A DNA stretch of 64,000 bases from Microglena sp. YARC (GCA_022414725.1 CM039462.1:54558933-54622932); one strand, 5' to 3'; shown: positions 45,655-56,122, counted from the first letter of the stretch. Notes: generated by a model from the sequence alone, not told the origin. Program-made: numbers and translations.

Positions 45655-45795
45655 AGAAGGAGGAGGAGTGAGGGGGAGGGAGAAGAGGAGGAGGTGGGGG
45701 TGGATATGGAGGAGGAGGAGGAGATGGAGGAGGAGGTGGTGGGGATGGAGGAAGAGGAGGAGGAGGAGGAGGAGGAGGAGGAGGAGGAGGGAAGG
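45655..45795. repeat. GGA/GGAG microsatellite
   Basis: Polypurine trinucleotide run encoding Pro (minus frame) or Ser/Leu in other frames. Confidence 0.9.
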
Positions 45796-46251
45796 CAGTG
45801 AAACGTTGCTTCCACTTTGACTTTCCTGCTGGAGCCAAATGATGGACCATGGTGTAGGGCTCAAGGTACCATGGGTCATCAGGGAGGTCATTGTCTGGGT
45901 GGTCAAACGGTGATGGCTGGTACAGGCTTGTGGTGTAGAGGCCACTAGCTGATGATACTGAGCACTCCAGGCCAGTGGTGTAGCAGACCATGCCGTCTCC
46001 ATGCTGGTAGGGCAGTTCAATCTGTGCAGTACAACAGTCAGTGTGGATGTGTATGTCTTCATCATAGTCCATGATGGCAGGGGCAATGATGAGGTTGAAG
46101 GAGTTAGACACGGGCACAAGGAGGACATCTAGGAGTGTCACCACAAGTCCTATACCCTGAAGTACAGCCGTGCCAGAATAGGAGCAGATAACTGGTGCTG
46201 AGGAGTCTGGTGGAATGACTGACACTGGTGGGTTGAGGGGTGTTACCCTAA
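45796..46251 (-). CDS. El2 protease region, C-terminal part
   Basis: Continues the frame of 50517-51538 once El3 is removed (4260 bp, a multiple of three). It has VICSYSGTAVLQGIGLVVTL then LDVLLVPVSNSFNLIIAPAI, the Copia protease strand with 'DVLyVP....NLi', and HIHTDCCTAQIELPYQHGDG. The catalytic strand lies just before El3 (HWCLTTDSIYHMTSN, near 50560), with TTDS where D-S/T-G is expected; the active site looks altered. Confidence 0.6.
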
Positions 46252-46256
46252 TGAGG
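46252..46256. repeat. El3 target-site duplication, left (TGAGG)
   Basis: Matches 50512-50516. Confidence 0.85.
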
Positions 46257-46554
46257 TATCAGCATGAATAGCGGTGCTCTCGCTTGTTTTATGTCTTGGT
46301 GACTCCTTGTGTACTCCCTTAGAACTATCGGTCCTGACAGTACTATGTCAGCTTCCTGTTGACTGCGTCATCGGTTCTTCTGACACGCGCTGTCTAGCCT
46401 GTACCCTGATCAGGTTCCAGGCTACCGCCCCCTTTCCTCCACTGGTGCCCCTTAATGGGTCTCCTGTGCTTGTAACTTATTCTCGTCTCCGCATTTATAG
46501 ATTGGCGTGCTGCACACACAAAGTCCACTCTCCGGAGTGTTATCCAAGCTGATA
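46257..46554 (+). repeat. El3 5' LTR
   Basis: 298 bp, tatcagcatgaatagc..gttatccaagctgata. Confidence 0.9.
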
Positions 46555-46591
46555 GGTTATACGGTCCTTCATTTACTACCACTGCTTTACG

Positions 46592-46915
46592 ATGCAACTT
46601 CCGCGAGGACCTCCCGCCATTTTGAGAAACTCCATGACATGGATGGTCTTTCCTGGACGCGCGGGATGCGCAGTATCATTCTCAGCGATGGCTGCGACCA
46701 ATTCTTCCCACGGAGGAACGGCTCCTCTTGATGATTGGCTAGACGTTTGTGCACCAGCTGCCTCTGCTAGCGGTCATGAGAGTCCTTCCGCCATCGTGGA
46801 AGTAACCCCCCCCGGTCATTCCTCCATCTTCTCTTCTTTTTCCTCCCCTGCCGTCTGTCGCCTCCTCCCGTCTGTCGTAGATGACTGTGACGTGCAGACT
46901 CAAGTCGGCGACTAG
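46592..46915 (+). CDS. El3 hypothetical ORF
   Basis: 107 codons, begins MQLPRGPPAILRNSMTWMVF and contains APLDDWLDVCAPAASASGHE. No family recognised. Its place just after the PBS would suit a gag remnant. It may not be translated. Confidence 0.25.
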   Translation: MQLPRGPPAILRNSMTWMVFPGRAGCAVSFSAMAATNSSHGGTAPLDDWLDVCAPAASASGHESPSAIVEVTPPGHSSIFSSFSSPAVCRLLPSVVDDCDVQTQVGD

Positions 46916-49900
46916 CCTGGACATCGGTGGAGATACCCCGTCTTCGTCTGCTCGCGTCCTTGACGTCGCTAACCTTTCTCCGGTGTTTGAGGCTCTGCCT
47001 GCAAACCGGAGGTTGCCAAGCCGACCAAGCTCCCTGCTGATGTCTACGTCGTCTTTGCCCCCTTTGCTCTGCCCAGCCGACGGTCGGCTACTGGCATGAG
47101 CTTGCGCTCTAGTGGCTCTGTGCTACCTTCTGGAGAATTTTTTCGATCAAGCTGGCGGATCGCCGGCCCTGCCGTAGGGTTCGCCAGAGGAGGACGACCT
47201 ACGCGTCTGGACCTGGAGGTGGTAGGAAGCAGGGGGGTATGGTCAGCACCACTACGGGTGCTGCTCCTTCTACCCCCCAACCGGGTGAGTCGAGCGATAG
47301 AGGGGGGGACTTGGGATTGACTGATCATCGACGGCGGAATATTAGGACCTTTACATGCCTCGGCTCTGCTCTTCGCATCCTAGCAATACATGTTCGAATT
47401 CTGCCCTTGCGATTTGCGATTTTCTGCCATTGGTGCGATTTTCTGCACCAGATGCGACTTGCTGCACTGTCATTCTCGTCTCCTTTTTCCCATACCTCAA
47501 ATCTCGACTTCAACCTAACGCTTCCCCACCTTCTGTGATCCCAGGTCTCGCAGCGCCGGACTTCGCCCATGCTACAGGCCGAAGTGGACGCCGTCCTGGC
47601 CCTAGTCCAGCGGCCGTGGAGGATCTTTGGCATGATATCTTGGTGGATATTTTTCTCTCTTAGGCTCCTTGTGACCCCTGGGTGCGTTCCGTGGTTCGAC
47701 AGAGGTTACTACTTTGTCTTCCCGTGCCCCTGGTTCCCCCCTTAGGTGTATGCCTTAGCTACGTGAGTTTGGGTTCAAGTGTTTGAGTTCTGATAGGGCT
47801 TAGGAATTTTTAGTTAAGTGGTAAAGAGGCATGGTTGATCTCGATTAGTTGGGGCATGCATGAGTTGTTGATGATGACACTGCTCAGCATGGTGCTAGTG
47901 TGTTATATTCGCAATCGCGTGCTCATCTAGGGAGACAAGACTCCTTCGGAGCTTTTCTTTGGGGTTGCACCTGATGTGTCGTTGTTGCGTTTGTTTGGTT
48001 GCCCTTGCTATGTAATCTTAGTATTGGGCAGTCACGCAACAAGCTAGTTAGAAAGGCATTATTTGGTAGACTGGTTGGGTATTCCCTGGTGAGTAAGGGT
48101 TATTATATTTGGGTTTCCAATGTTGCGCCAGTTAGTAGTGAGTAGTGATGTACTCTCTATCTCCAGTTCAGTTCTAAACTGTGTTTCTGGGTTCTCCCAT
48201 TAGTATGGGTCCCCGTGCCCGCTTGCATCCCTCCTGTCATCAAACGGTGATATGTTATGTGTTACCGGTAATTCCCTACGCCCTTTAACAACCCAATTGT
48301 TGTTGGCTGGCCTGGCTGGATGTATCATTGTTGCATTCTAGACCAGGGCCTGATCTTGCTGTATTGTGTGTGAAGTTTTAGGGCGGGTGGGAGTTGGATA
48401 TCCAACTATAATCTTAGCCGAATCTCAGGGGGTCGCCAGGCCCTCCTCTGTGCCACGTTTTAGCGGTGAAGCTTTAGGATTTAGACAGCCTTCGATCATA
48501 GTGGTACCTGGATCAGGTCCATTGACTAATAGTCGCCAACCTCCGACCACCTCGGATGGCTCGCGGGTGTCGATAATTCCGACGCCTCCTGTCGTCCCTG
48601 GTGGATTACTCGGGTCAAGCCCATGTGATGATGTAGCCGTTGCCGAATGGGTAAGTGATGATCTTGAACACTGGTCTAGCTTGATACTGCGTATGGCTGG
48701 GGTGTTACAGTCAACCCAGGATTCATTGTTTTAGGTGCTGCTGGTTCTCATACGTAGGTTAACATGGCCCTGTGTGAGTGCCTATTCCTCAGCACCTCCT
48801 AGACTGACTTATAGGGTAGTCTAGATTGGTGGAGCGTTACGACGCTTTGTTTAGGCAGCTTCCTTTCAGCTGTCTTCCTTGGTTTTGGTGGAAGGTGGTA
48901 CTTAATTCAGACCACCGTTATAGCGTCTTGATGGTTTCTGACTCTTAGTTCCATAGGCAGATGGTTCGTTCGGTGGAGCTCATCATAGATTAGCTATTTC
49001 TTTTTACTCCACACTGTTTTTAGATCACCAGCCCCTCATGTGATTGGAACTTTTTGTGGAGTGTAGTAGTTGTTTCCCTTCGGATTTTACTGTGAATTGG
49101 TGGGCTGGGTAATCTTGCAGTTGTACTTGCAGATGTACCGCCGCTCACCTCTTTCTTGTTTTCCGAGTGTATTTCAAGCGCCCTTTCAGTCCATCCTTTG
49201 CAGTAAATTCTTTGAAGTCCTTTTTATGCGTTTACTATTTTTTCAGGTGGACAATAGGTTTTATGTACTATGGTTGTACATCAACCCTTCTATTGTTCAT
49301 TGAACTGTGTTTCCTTTGTTGGTTACAAGTTTCTTGAAAATTTTAACTTCGCATCCTTTGGATTTTTTCAGTTGCTGCAGGTTTGGTTTGCTTTAGTTAG
49401 GCGCTTGGTTTGTCTTGAGTGCACGAGTTCTTTGCGGTGCGATACCCACCTCTTAGACTGTTTTTCGTTAGTGCCGTAGCTGGGGATTTATGATAATTAA
49501 CTTTCATACATCTTCTTACTTCCATCTTTGAGTGAGAAACCAGTTCATCATGGTTTTTTCATCCCAACCTAGTCATGAATTCTATGCTAAGAATAGTTTT
49601 TAAGGTAGTGGATTTTTCCATCGACTTTTTTTTTTCCATCGTAGTCTTTAGTGTCCTCTTGTCTGCGTCCTTTAGGCTTTGATTCTCTCGTGTGCTGCGC
49701 TCACACGATATTTCAATCCGTCTCTTTGGTTATCATTGATTGGTGTTAGGTTCCTATTCCCGGATCGGGTTTTCTATACCGTTGTTCCCCAACTTTGATA
49801 TACGATTTTTTCAGTCTTCTCTTTAGGTTAAGTTCTCGGCTCTTTCAGTCACCGTTGTTCCCCTTCCTTTGGTATTAGGATTGATTTCTGTTTGGCCTCC

Positions 49901-50213
49901 CTGTGATTTTCTGGTTTGGTGCCTACTATTCTGGATGAATAGTATTTTGCGCTTACCATGGATGGTTACATTTCCATTTTGGTCTCAGCTCAGCTCGGTA
50001 TGACCCAAGTTTTTTGCTGCTACATTTTCGGAGTACTACAGTGGTTTATGGTTCATCCTTTCTCATCCTTTTATTTTAGACAAGGCTTTCTTCTGGTTTC
50101 CTGTTTTTCCGCCGTTCCTTAATAATTTTTGTTTGCTACCAGTTTATGGTTCTATGTCCCCAGTGCCATAGGTGGAGTACTAGTATTGTATGTCACCTGC
50201 GTCATAGGTGGAG
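46916..50213. other. El3 interior without recognisable genes
   Basis: About 3.3 kb with only short frames, T-rich toward the right (48.9-50.2 kb). The end has a near-duplicate gtgccataggtggagta / gcgtcataggtggagta before the 3' LTR, serving as PPT. Confidence 0.55.
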
Positions 50214-50511
50214 TATCAGCATGAATAGCGGTGCTCTCGCTTGTTTTATGTCTTGGTGACTCCTTGTGTACTCCCTTAGAACTATCGGTCCTGACAGTAC
50301 TATGTCAGCTTCCTGTTGACTGCGTCATCGGTTCTTCTGACACGCGCTGTCTAGCCTGTACCCTGATCAGGTTCCAGGCTACCGCCCCCTTTCCTCCACT
50401 GGTGCCCCTTAATGGGTCTCCTGTGCTTGTAACTTATTCTCGTCTCCGCATTTATAGATTGGCGTGCTGCACACACAAAGTCCACTCTCCGGAGTGTTAT
50501 CCAAGCTGATA
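50214..50511 (+). repeat. El3 3' LTR
   Basis: 298 bp, identical to 46257-46554 as far as read. Confidence 0.9.
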
Positions 50512-50516
50512 TGAGG
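50512..50516. repeat. El3 target-site duplication, right (TGAGG)
   Basis: Matches 46252-46256. Confidence 0.85.
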
Positions 50517-51916
50517 CAATCAGCATTTGAGGTCATGTGGTAGATGGAGTCTGTAGTTAAGCACCAATGGCCGTGGAAACAAGAAGATAGGTCACTGGAG
50601 GGGGTTTCATGAGTGGAGGGGCACTTTCCTAGCTCAGAGTCAGTGGTATCAGATTTCTCACCGGTGGTGTCTTCATCTCCAGAGTTGTCTCCAGAGTCAT
50701 GAGGTGGAGATTCCAGTGGGGGAGTCATCTGGCAGGGGTTTGGGCAGCTTGGATCCTGATGCCCATATCCTCCACAGTTTGCACAGGTTGTGCTCGTAGG
50801 GGTGACTGGGGTTGATGAAAAGCATTGCTTTCCATAGTGTCCTCTGCCATTGCAGTTGATGCAGATCTCTGTCAGCTTGTTCTTGTGAGGTTCAAGTGAC
50901 GGGCTGCTTGGTCTTTGGCAGCTGGTGCACTGATCCTCGTGGTGCTTGGCTCCGCCACAGTTTGCGCAGTAATGGATTTGCGATGCATATGGGGAGAGGT
51001 TCGGACAGTAAGAGGCAGTGTGTCCAAACCCTGTGCATATGGCGCATTGAGGAGAAACTGGTGACCACAGACCCTGCTGGGGATTCTCACGTCTGTTGTC
51101 GGGTAACACTTGGGCATCAATCTGGACATTGATCCCAAATGCACTGAGCATAGGGATGGCCCTGCTCACCAGATCCGCAGCTACTGCTGCATCTTGGAAA
51201 GCTCGGAGGTCAGATGGCTCCCCGTCCGAGGTTGGCGAAGGTGGTTCAGTAGATGCGTCGTTATCAGACGAGGATGCAGGTGGCTGATGAACAGGGGTAG
51301 ATGGGGGGACAGCATCATCCTGGGCAGAGGCTGGGTAGATGTCGCAGATAGGTGGATTTATAATTGTGAATGAGTCATAGTAGGTTTTTACGCCTTTTGT
51401 GACGTTCGGCATTAAGTAGAACCCATGGCCCCAATCTTGCCGAATATAGCGCAAAGCTCTGGCTGCGTTGTTAGTACGCGCGTCTATGATAGCAGCAAGG
51501 GGTGGGGTGCAGTTTTGCAGAATATAGTTCATAGCCATGTAGTTGGATACATGTGTGATTCTGCTGTTCCTGGGGTAGTGATAGCCATTTGAGGGTTCAT
51601 CAATGGGCTGATAGTCTAGATCGGCGTCGATAACTGAGAAAACTGAAGATCTCTTGAGCAGAGGGGCTACAAGGTTCGTATACCAGTTGACGAATGCATC
51701 GTAACCACCCTTACCATCATATGGCGCTTAGAGCATTGCGGCAGCTTGAGGTAGGGGAGGTGCGAAGGTGACGAATGTGGCGCGAGAGAGCAGGGGAGAT
51801 TGAGTTAGAAGAACTGGATATCCTGAGGATGTAGTGGACGGGAAGATCAGGGAAAGGAAGGGGGGGGGGGGGGGGCTTTGGGCAGGAGATTTGGCTTGCG
51901 GGGCCGGATCAACCAC
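50517..51916 (-). CDS. gag: El2 Gag with four CCHC zinc knuckles
   Basis: Open from an ATG at 51916 except for a TAA at 51728-51730. After the stop the peptide PYDGKGGYDAFVNWYTNLVA resembles the gag 'Y.G...Y..W' start; helical capsid-like sequence and an acidic linker follow. Four knuckles come next: CAICTGFGHTASYC, CANCGGAKHHEDQC, CINCNGRGHYGKQC and CANCGGYGHQDPSC (about 51046-50744). It runs in frame into protease. The N-terminal piece contains a poly-Pro run encoded by poly-G (51861-51877). The internal stop may mean the real start is after it, or that this copy is inactivated. Confidence 0.7.
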
Positions 51917-51948
51917 CGAGTAGTGGTACCACTATTTTAAAGAGAGCC

Positions 51949-51949
51949 C

Positions 51950-52005
<56 letters not shown>

Positions 52006-52010
52006 ACACC
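51949..52010. repeat. Poly-C then (CA)n tract
   Basis: About 42 C followed by about nine CA units, in the El2 leader. Length is probably unreliable in the assembly. Confidence 0.9.
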
Positions 52011-52139
52011 AAACAGGCCAAGAAGCTCAAACGAACATGTTTCAAACCATCCATTCCTCCTACCTCTATTAAAAATGGACCCACCCAACAGCCCACCCAC
52101 CCTGCCCAGCCACTCGAAGACTCAAACATGAACGACATA

Positions 52140-53125
52140 CATTTTCTGATTCTCAACGCAACTCAAATGCACTCCCAAAACATGCACACAAAATAATGCA
52201 TCACATGTGCATACGCAGAGTGACTCCCCCTGCTGCTGCCTTCTGCTTGGCATGCCTTGTAGTCCTGCTTCCACCTGTGCAACAGAAACCCACATCCATG
52301 TGCTACCATACATGACAGCAGATGGGGGGCAACACGTGTCTCCAAGAACATGCAACACAAACACAGGCTGGTACATGACAGTAGTACCCCGGCCCACTCA
52401 TATAAATGCATCTCAACCCCCCCTACCCCTTAAGCACAACATGCTAAGCGGGGAGCAGCAGTCGGCTAAGGGTGCCCCTTCTCCAATTCGTTGCTCCCCG
52501 CTCAGCATGTTGTGCTCTCTTGTTTCCACCTGTGTGACACAGACACACATAGCATACATGCACACAAAATAATGCATCACATGTGCATACGCAGAGTGAC
52601 TCCCTCTGCTGCTGCCCTCTGCTTGGCATGCCTTGTAGTCTTGCTTCCATACATGACAACAGATGGGGGGCAACAATTGTCTCCAAGAACATGCAACACA
52701 AACACAGGCTGGTACATGACAGTAGTACCCCAGCCCACTCATATAAGTGCAACTCAACCCCCCCTACCCCTTCAGCACAAGATGCTAATAAGTGGGGAGC
52801 AGCAGTCGGCTAAGGGTGCCCCTTCTCCAGTTGCTCCCCGCTCAGCATGTTGTGCTCTCTTCTTTCCACCTGTGCAACACAGACACACATAGCATACATG
52901 CACACAAAATAATGCATCACATGTGAATACACAGAGTGACTCCCTCTGCTGCTGCCCTCCGCTTGGCATGCCTTGTAGTCCTGCTTCCACCTGTGCAACA
53001 GAGACCCACATCCATGTGCTACCATCCATGATAGCAGATGGGGGGCAAAACGTGTCTCCATCCAAAAACATGCAACACAAACACAGGCTGGTACAGTAGT
53101 ACCCCGGCCCACTTATATAAATGCA

Positions 53126-53156
<31 letters not shown>

Positions 53157-53300
53157 TGCCCCCCCCTACCCTTTCAGCACAACATGCTAAGCGGGGAGCA
53201 GCAGAGGGCTAAGGGTGCGCTCAGCATGTTGTGCTCTCTTGTTTCCACCTGTGCAACGCAGGCACACATACCATGTATTCACAAAAAACAAGGCATCCCG
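52140..53300. repeat. Three 340-380 bp tandem repeats
   Basis: The phrase cacaaaataatgcatcacat starts near 52188, 52563 and 52904. Units share tgactccctctgctgctgcc, ccaagaacatgcaacacaaa and aagcggggagcagcag. They sit in the El2 leader between gag and the H3-like gene. No convincing coding frame. Confidence 0.85.
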
Positions 53301-53426
53301 GAACTTCATCCCTAGTTTCCCAGCCCCCCCATCCCTAAACACCAAATCCACCAGCCACTACCAAGTTGAGCCATGCTTGCACACCAGGCAGGCCAGCACC
53401 ATAAGCATCTGCTCCTCTGGAATCAG

Positions 53427-54098
53427 TTAGGAACGCTCCCCTCGAATCCGCCTAGCGAGCTGCAAATAAAGAGGGTGGGAAAATTTGAGAGTGAGCGTCT
53501 TTGTTTTGTGCTTAGTGAGAGCTTAAGACAAAGTAGTGGGTGACAGGCTATATTATATATTCCCTGCCTACAGTACCTTAGTGGCTGCTACTACCACCCA
53601 CTGCGCTGTAGCAAGTGCTTCAAGAGCACTCACATGAGCTACAGCTAGCGGGTGGTCGTCGCCTGCCTTCTGGTACAAGGAAGGAATAAATACAACTCTA
53701 ATCATGGGTGACAGGCTATATTATGTATTCCCTGCCTACGGTACCTTGATGGCTGCTACTACCTCCCACTGCGCTGTAGCAAGTGCTTCAAGAGCACTCA
53801 CATGGGCTACAGCTAGCCGGAGGTCGTCGCCTGCCTTCTGGTACAAGGAAGGAATAAATACAACTCTAATCATGGGTGACAGGCTATATTATGTATTCCC
53901 TGCCTACGGTACCTTGGTGGCTGCTACAACCACCCACTTCGCTGTAGCAAGTGCTTCAAGAGCACTCACATGGGCTACAGCTAGCCGGTGGTCGTCGCCT
54001 GCCTTCTGGTACAAGGAAGGAAAAAATAAAACTATAATCATGGGTGACAGGCTATATCCCCAGAAATATGCTTATGCTTAGACCAGACCAGCAACACA

Positions 54099-54140
<42 letters not shown>

Positions 54141-54697
54141 ACTCTATCTACTTAGGCCCAGACCAGGCCAGCAACACACACAACCATCTACACCACCCAC
54201 CCACATAGCCATCTATCCTCACACACCTGCATATCCTTGGGCATGACCGTCACTCGCTTGGCGTGAATCGCGCATAGGTTGGTGTCCTCGAAGAGACCCA
54301 CCAAGTAGGCCTCTGCAGATTCCTGCAGAGCTAGAATGGCGGAGACCAGGAGGCGTAACGCCACAGTGCCAGGCCTGCAATGGAAATGGGAGGAATACTT
54401 AATCGCCTTTGCACGCACAGACTATTCAACCCGGCAGCTTCGACGCGCAGCCCACTACTACACCAGCCGCATTAGCCCGCTTCATCAATTTGCAGGCGAT
54501 AGCCAGCCCCACCCCCTCAATTTGATTGCTTATGGTGCTGTGTCGCATTTAACATTGCGAGACACTCACCTGTAGCGGTGGGGCTTCTTCATGGGACATG
54601 TGGCAGGGGCATTCCTAACCTGCGTCTTAGTCGCCAATTGATTATTTGGGGCCTTGCCGCCCGTGGACTTACGAGCGGTCTGTTTGGTACGCGCCAT
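53427..54697 (-). CDS. Histone H3-like variant gene (three exons) inside El2
   Basis: Exons 54570-54697, 54227-54374 and 53427-53459 join in frame (128+148+33 nt) to 102 codons plus TAA. Introns are GTGAGT..GCAG and GTGTGT..GCAG. The tail starts [16 protein letters not shown] as in canonical H3, and the end is [24 protein letters not shown] then [10 protein letters not shown]. Differences: R17/K18 are both N, K27 is R and S28 is N (K4, K9, S10, K14, K23, K36 kept). Thirty-four residues are missing between R49 and the LALQE helix, removing the end of alphaN, alpha1 and loop 1. The third exon is only ten codons plus stop. A normal nucleosomal fold is unlikely, so this is a divergent variant or a decaying captured copy; the intact splice sites and frame favour recent function. 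Confidence 0.85.
53534..54057. repeat. Three 168-bp tandem repeats in H3-like intron 2
   Basis: gggtgacaggctatattatg starts near 53536, 53706, 53874 and (truncated) 54042. The period of 168 is a multiple of three and one plus frame stays open over the last units (53704-54081). They lie inside the 767-bp second intron; the open frame may be chance. Confidence 0.85.
54100..54141. repeat. Poly-C tract in H3-like intron 2
   Basis: About 40 C near the donor side of intron 2. Confidence 0.9.
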
Positions 54698-55226
54698 TCC
54701 AGCAATCAGGTGGATATGAGAGCATCAAGAATAAGGCAAGTGGTCAGATCTGTGGTATTCATTCAGTGCAACCAGGGTTTCGTGGTTTCTTCGGTGGCAC
54801 GTCAAATCGTACGGCATATCAAGCACGCACCTGGTAGTAGTCTCTTCCCGTAGAGACAGCGGATCCGTCACTGCAAACACCAGCCCCGGAGTCGCACAGC
54901 AACTAGCCCTGGGCCGAGGCCGATCCCGTACGCAGGCTTGTAAGATAGGTCGCGCGGCGGAACATACCTACACAGCTCGCCAGCCTCCTCGAGGGTAAGT
55001 GATGGCTTGCGCTCTGGGGTAGTTCGAACAGCTGCCATGCCGCTACCATTCCTTTCTGGAGTTAAGTCAAATACTAATTATATATTGTGCCGAGTAGTGC
55101 GATAAATAGGCACGGCTGCAATTCCGAGAGCAGTTCGAATGCAAGAATGGCAAGGTCGTGACATTTGAATTCAAACAGACGAGCGACAGCCAGCCGGAGG
55201 AAGCCTGGAAGGGGTCTGCAGCCCGA
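54698..55226. other. Upstream region of the H3-like gene in El2
   Basis: No gene identified. This stretch would contain the H3-like promoter. It has no LTR or TIR boundary that would mark a separate insertion carrying the gene. Confidence 0.35.
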
Positions 55227-55306
55227 TCCGATCAGATTATTAGACTAGTGGTACAGCACAACGCCAAATCAAGGTGTGTGTCGGGGGTTCGATTCCCCCC
55301 ATCGGT
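55227..55306 (+). tRNA. tRNA-like sequence (pseudo-tRNA or SINE head)
   Basis: A perfect B box GGTTCGATTCC (55286-55296) sits in a T arm of GGGGG/CCCCC around a 7-nt loop. An A-box-like TAGACTAGTGG lies at 55241-55251, 35 bp upstream. The acceptor stem pairs only five of seven and the D arm is poor. The anticodon loop (aaatcaa) lacks U33. Probably a degenerate tRNA or tRNA-derived Pol III head, not a working tRNA. Confidence 0.4.
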
Positions 55307-55456
55307 AGATCTGTGCGTTGAAGGTCTTTTTCATCGTGACTGTTTACAGACCATTTACAGACCTCGTTGCCAGCCAACACGGTAAAGGCTCTGTACCCCA
55401 GGACTTACATACTTTGTACAGTCCTTTTACAAACAACGAGTCCCCTCTGTCATTTA

Positions 55457-55515
55457 CAGACCTCGTTACAGACCATTTACATAGGAACTATGTAAATGGT
55501 CTGTAACGAGGTCTG
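55457..55515. repeat. Perfect 28-bp inverted repeat (hairpin)
   Basis: Arms 55457-55484 and 55488-55515 are exact reverse complements around gaa. The arm phrase (ttacagaccatttacagacc) is also present in direct orientation at 55342-55365. It might be a MITE or a structured leader RNA. Confidence 0.85.
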
Positions 55516-55872
55516 CCAAAGTCGGTAAAGGGCCCGAATATTGATAGTGGGAGAGGTTAGGGGATGGCGGGATTAGGGAGAGGGGGATTGATGGGTAGAC
55601 GCAGTGGGGTGGTTGGTGTTAGTTGCGGGGGCAACGTACTGGTGGTCTAGCGGGGTCTTGGGTAGACTGATGGGGGCTGGTGTCCAGCGGGGTGCCAAGC
55701 AATCAGAGAAGATTCTGCAACTGAGATCCTTTTCCTTCGGTTGTTGCGGCGGCAACTGTAGAAGGCACTACAGGTGCGCGGGAGCTCGGGATCTACGGAC
55801 AGGGTAACAGCAGGCTTGATGCGCTCAAGTCTGTTGCAGTGGAACACGTTGCGGCGTTGATGGGCGATAACC

Positions 55873-56117
55873 TTTAGATTTCCGGAGCGATATGTCTTAA
55901 CACTGTCACAGGGAAGGGACTAGGGTGTGTGCTTACAATCGTGATAGCTTGTCAAGCGACAAGGAAAGGATAAAAAGGGAAAGGCGACAGTACCTCAGGG
56001 TACTGCCGCCGGTAGGTGCCGGCCCTAACGGGCGGAGGCACTACTATGGAAGCTTCCAGGCGGAAGGCCTGGCGCCCCAAGACACTATAGCTGAGCCGGG
56101 AGAACCGGTCTATAACA
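55873..56117 (-). repeat. El2 5' LTR
   Basis: 245 bp, partner of 43417-43661. The PBS-like GGTTATCGCCCATC (minus) lies at 55859-55872, just inside. Confidence 0.88.
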
Positions 56118-56122
56118 GAGAG
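56118..56122. repeat. El2 target-site duplication, right (GAGAG)
   Basis: Matches 43412-43416. Confidence 0.85.

Larger units (their letters stand above)
46257..50511 (+). mobile_element. El3: young non-autonomous LTR element
   Basis: 4255 bp, with two 298-bp LTRs that I read as identical, ending TATCAGC..GCTGATA instead of TG..CA, and TSD TGAGG. GGTTATACGGTCC follows the left LTR as a PBS-like site, so orientation is plus. The interior has one 107-codon frame near the start (46592-46915, Ser/Pro-rich, gag-like at best) and otherwise no coding signal. Interrupted El2 coding sequence is restored when it is removed. Confidence 0.88.
43417..56117 (-). mobile_element. El2: LTR retrotransposon carrying a histone H3-like gene and El3
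   Basis: 245-bp LTRs (43417-43661, 55873-56117) with about three differences and TSD GAGAG. The PPT at the left LTR and the PBS-like site at the right give minus-strand orientation. Without El3 it is about 8.4 kb. Order along the coding strand: 5' LTR, a leader of about 4 kb (tRNA-like sequence, hairpin, histone H3-like gene, tandem repeats), gag with four zinc knuckles, protease, Pro-rich tract, fifth zinc knuckle, unknown conserved ORF, PPT, 3' LTR. No integrase or reverse transcriptase motif was found. Confidence 0.85.

Noticed and set aside
45410..45820. Arg/Trp-rich and poly-Ser, poly-Pro frames over the GGA tract
   Set aside because: Only the element's coding-strand protease frame is meaningful; the others are microsatellite shadows. 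The same holds for 16529-16838 and 40041-40234.
46274..46552. 92-codon frame MLSLVLCLGD.. present twice
   Set aside because: It lies entirely within the El3 LTR; identical because the LTRs are identical.
51908..52156. Gly-rich frame GGGGGGGGGG in the El2 leader
   Set aside because: Produced by the poly-C tract.
52100..53120. Cys/His-rich frames (CVCVACSW, CDALFCVHV)
   Set aside because: They repeat with the 340-380 bp tandem units, break at each junction and have no start or family support.
55227..55306. Functional tRNA gene
   Set aside because: Acceptor stem and D arm do not pair properly and U33 is missing; kept only as tRNA-like.
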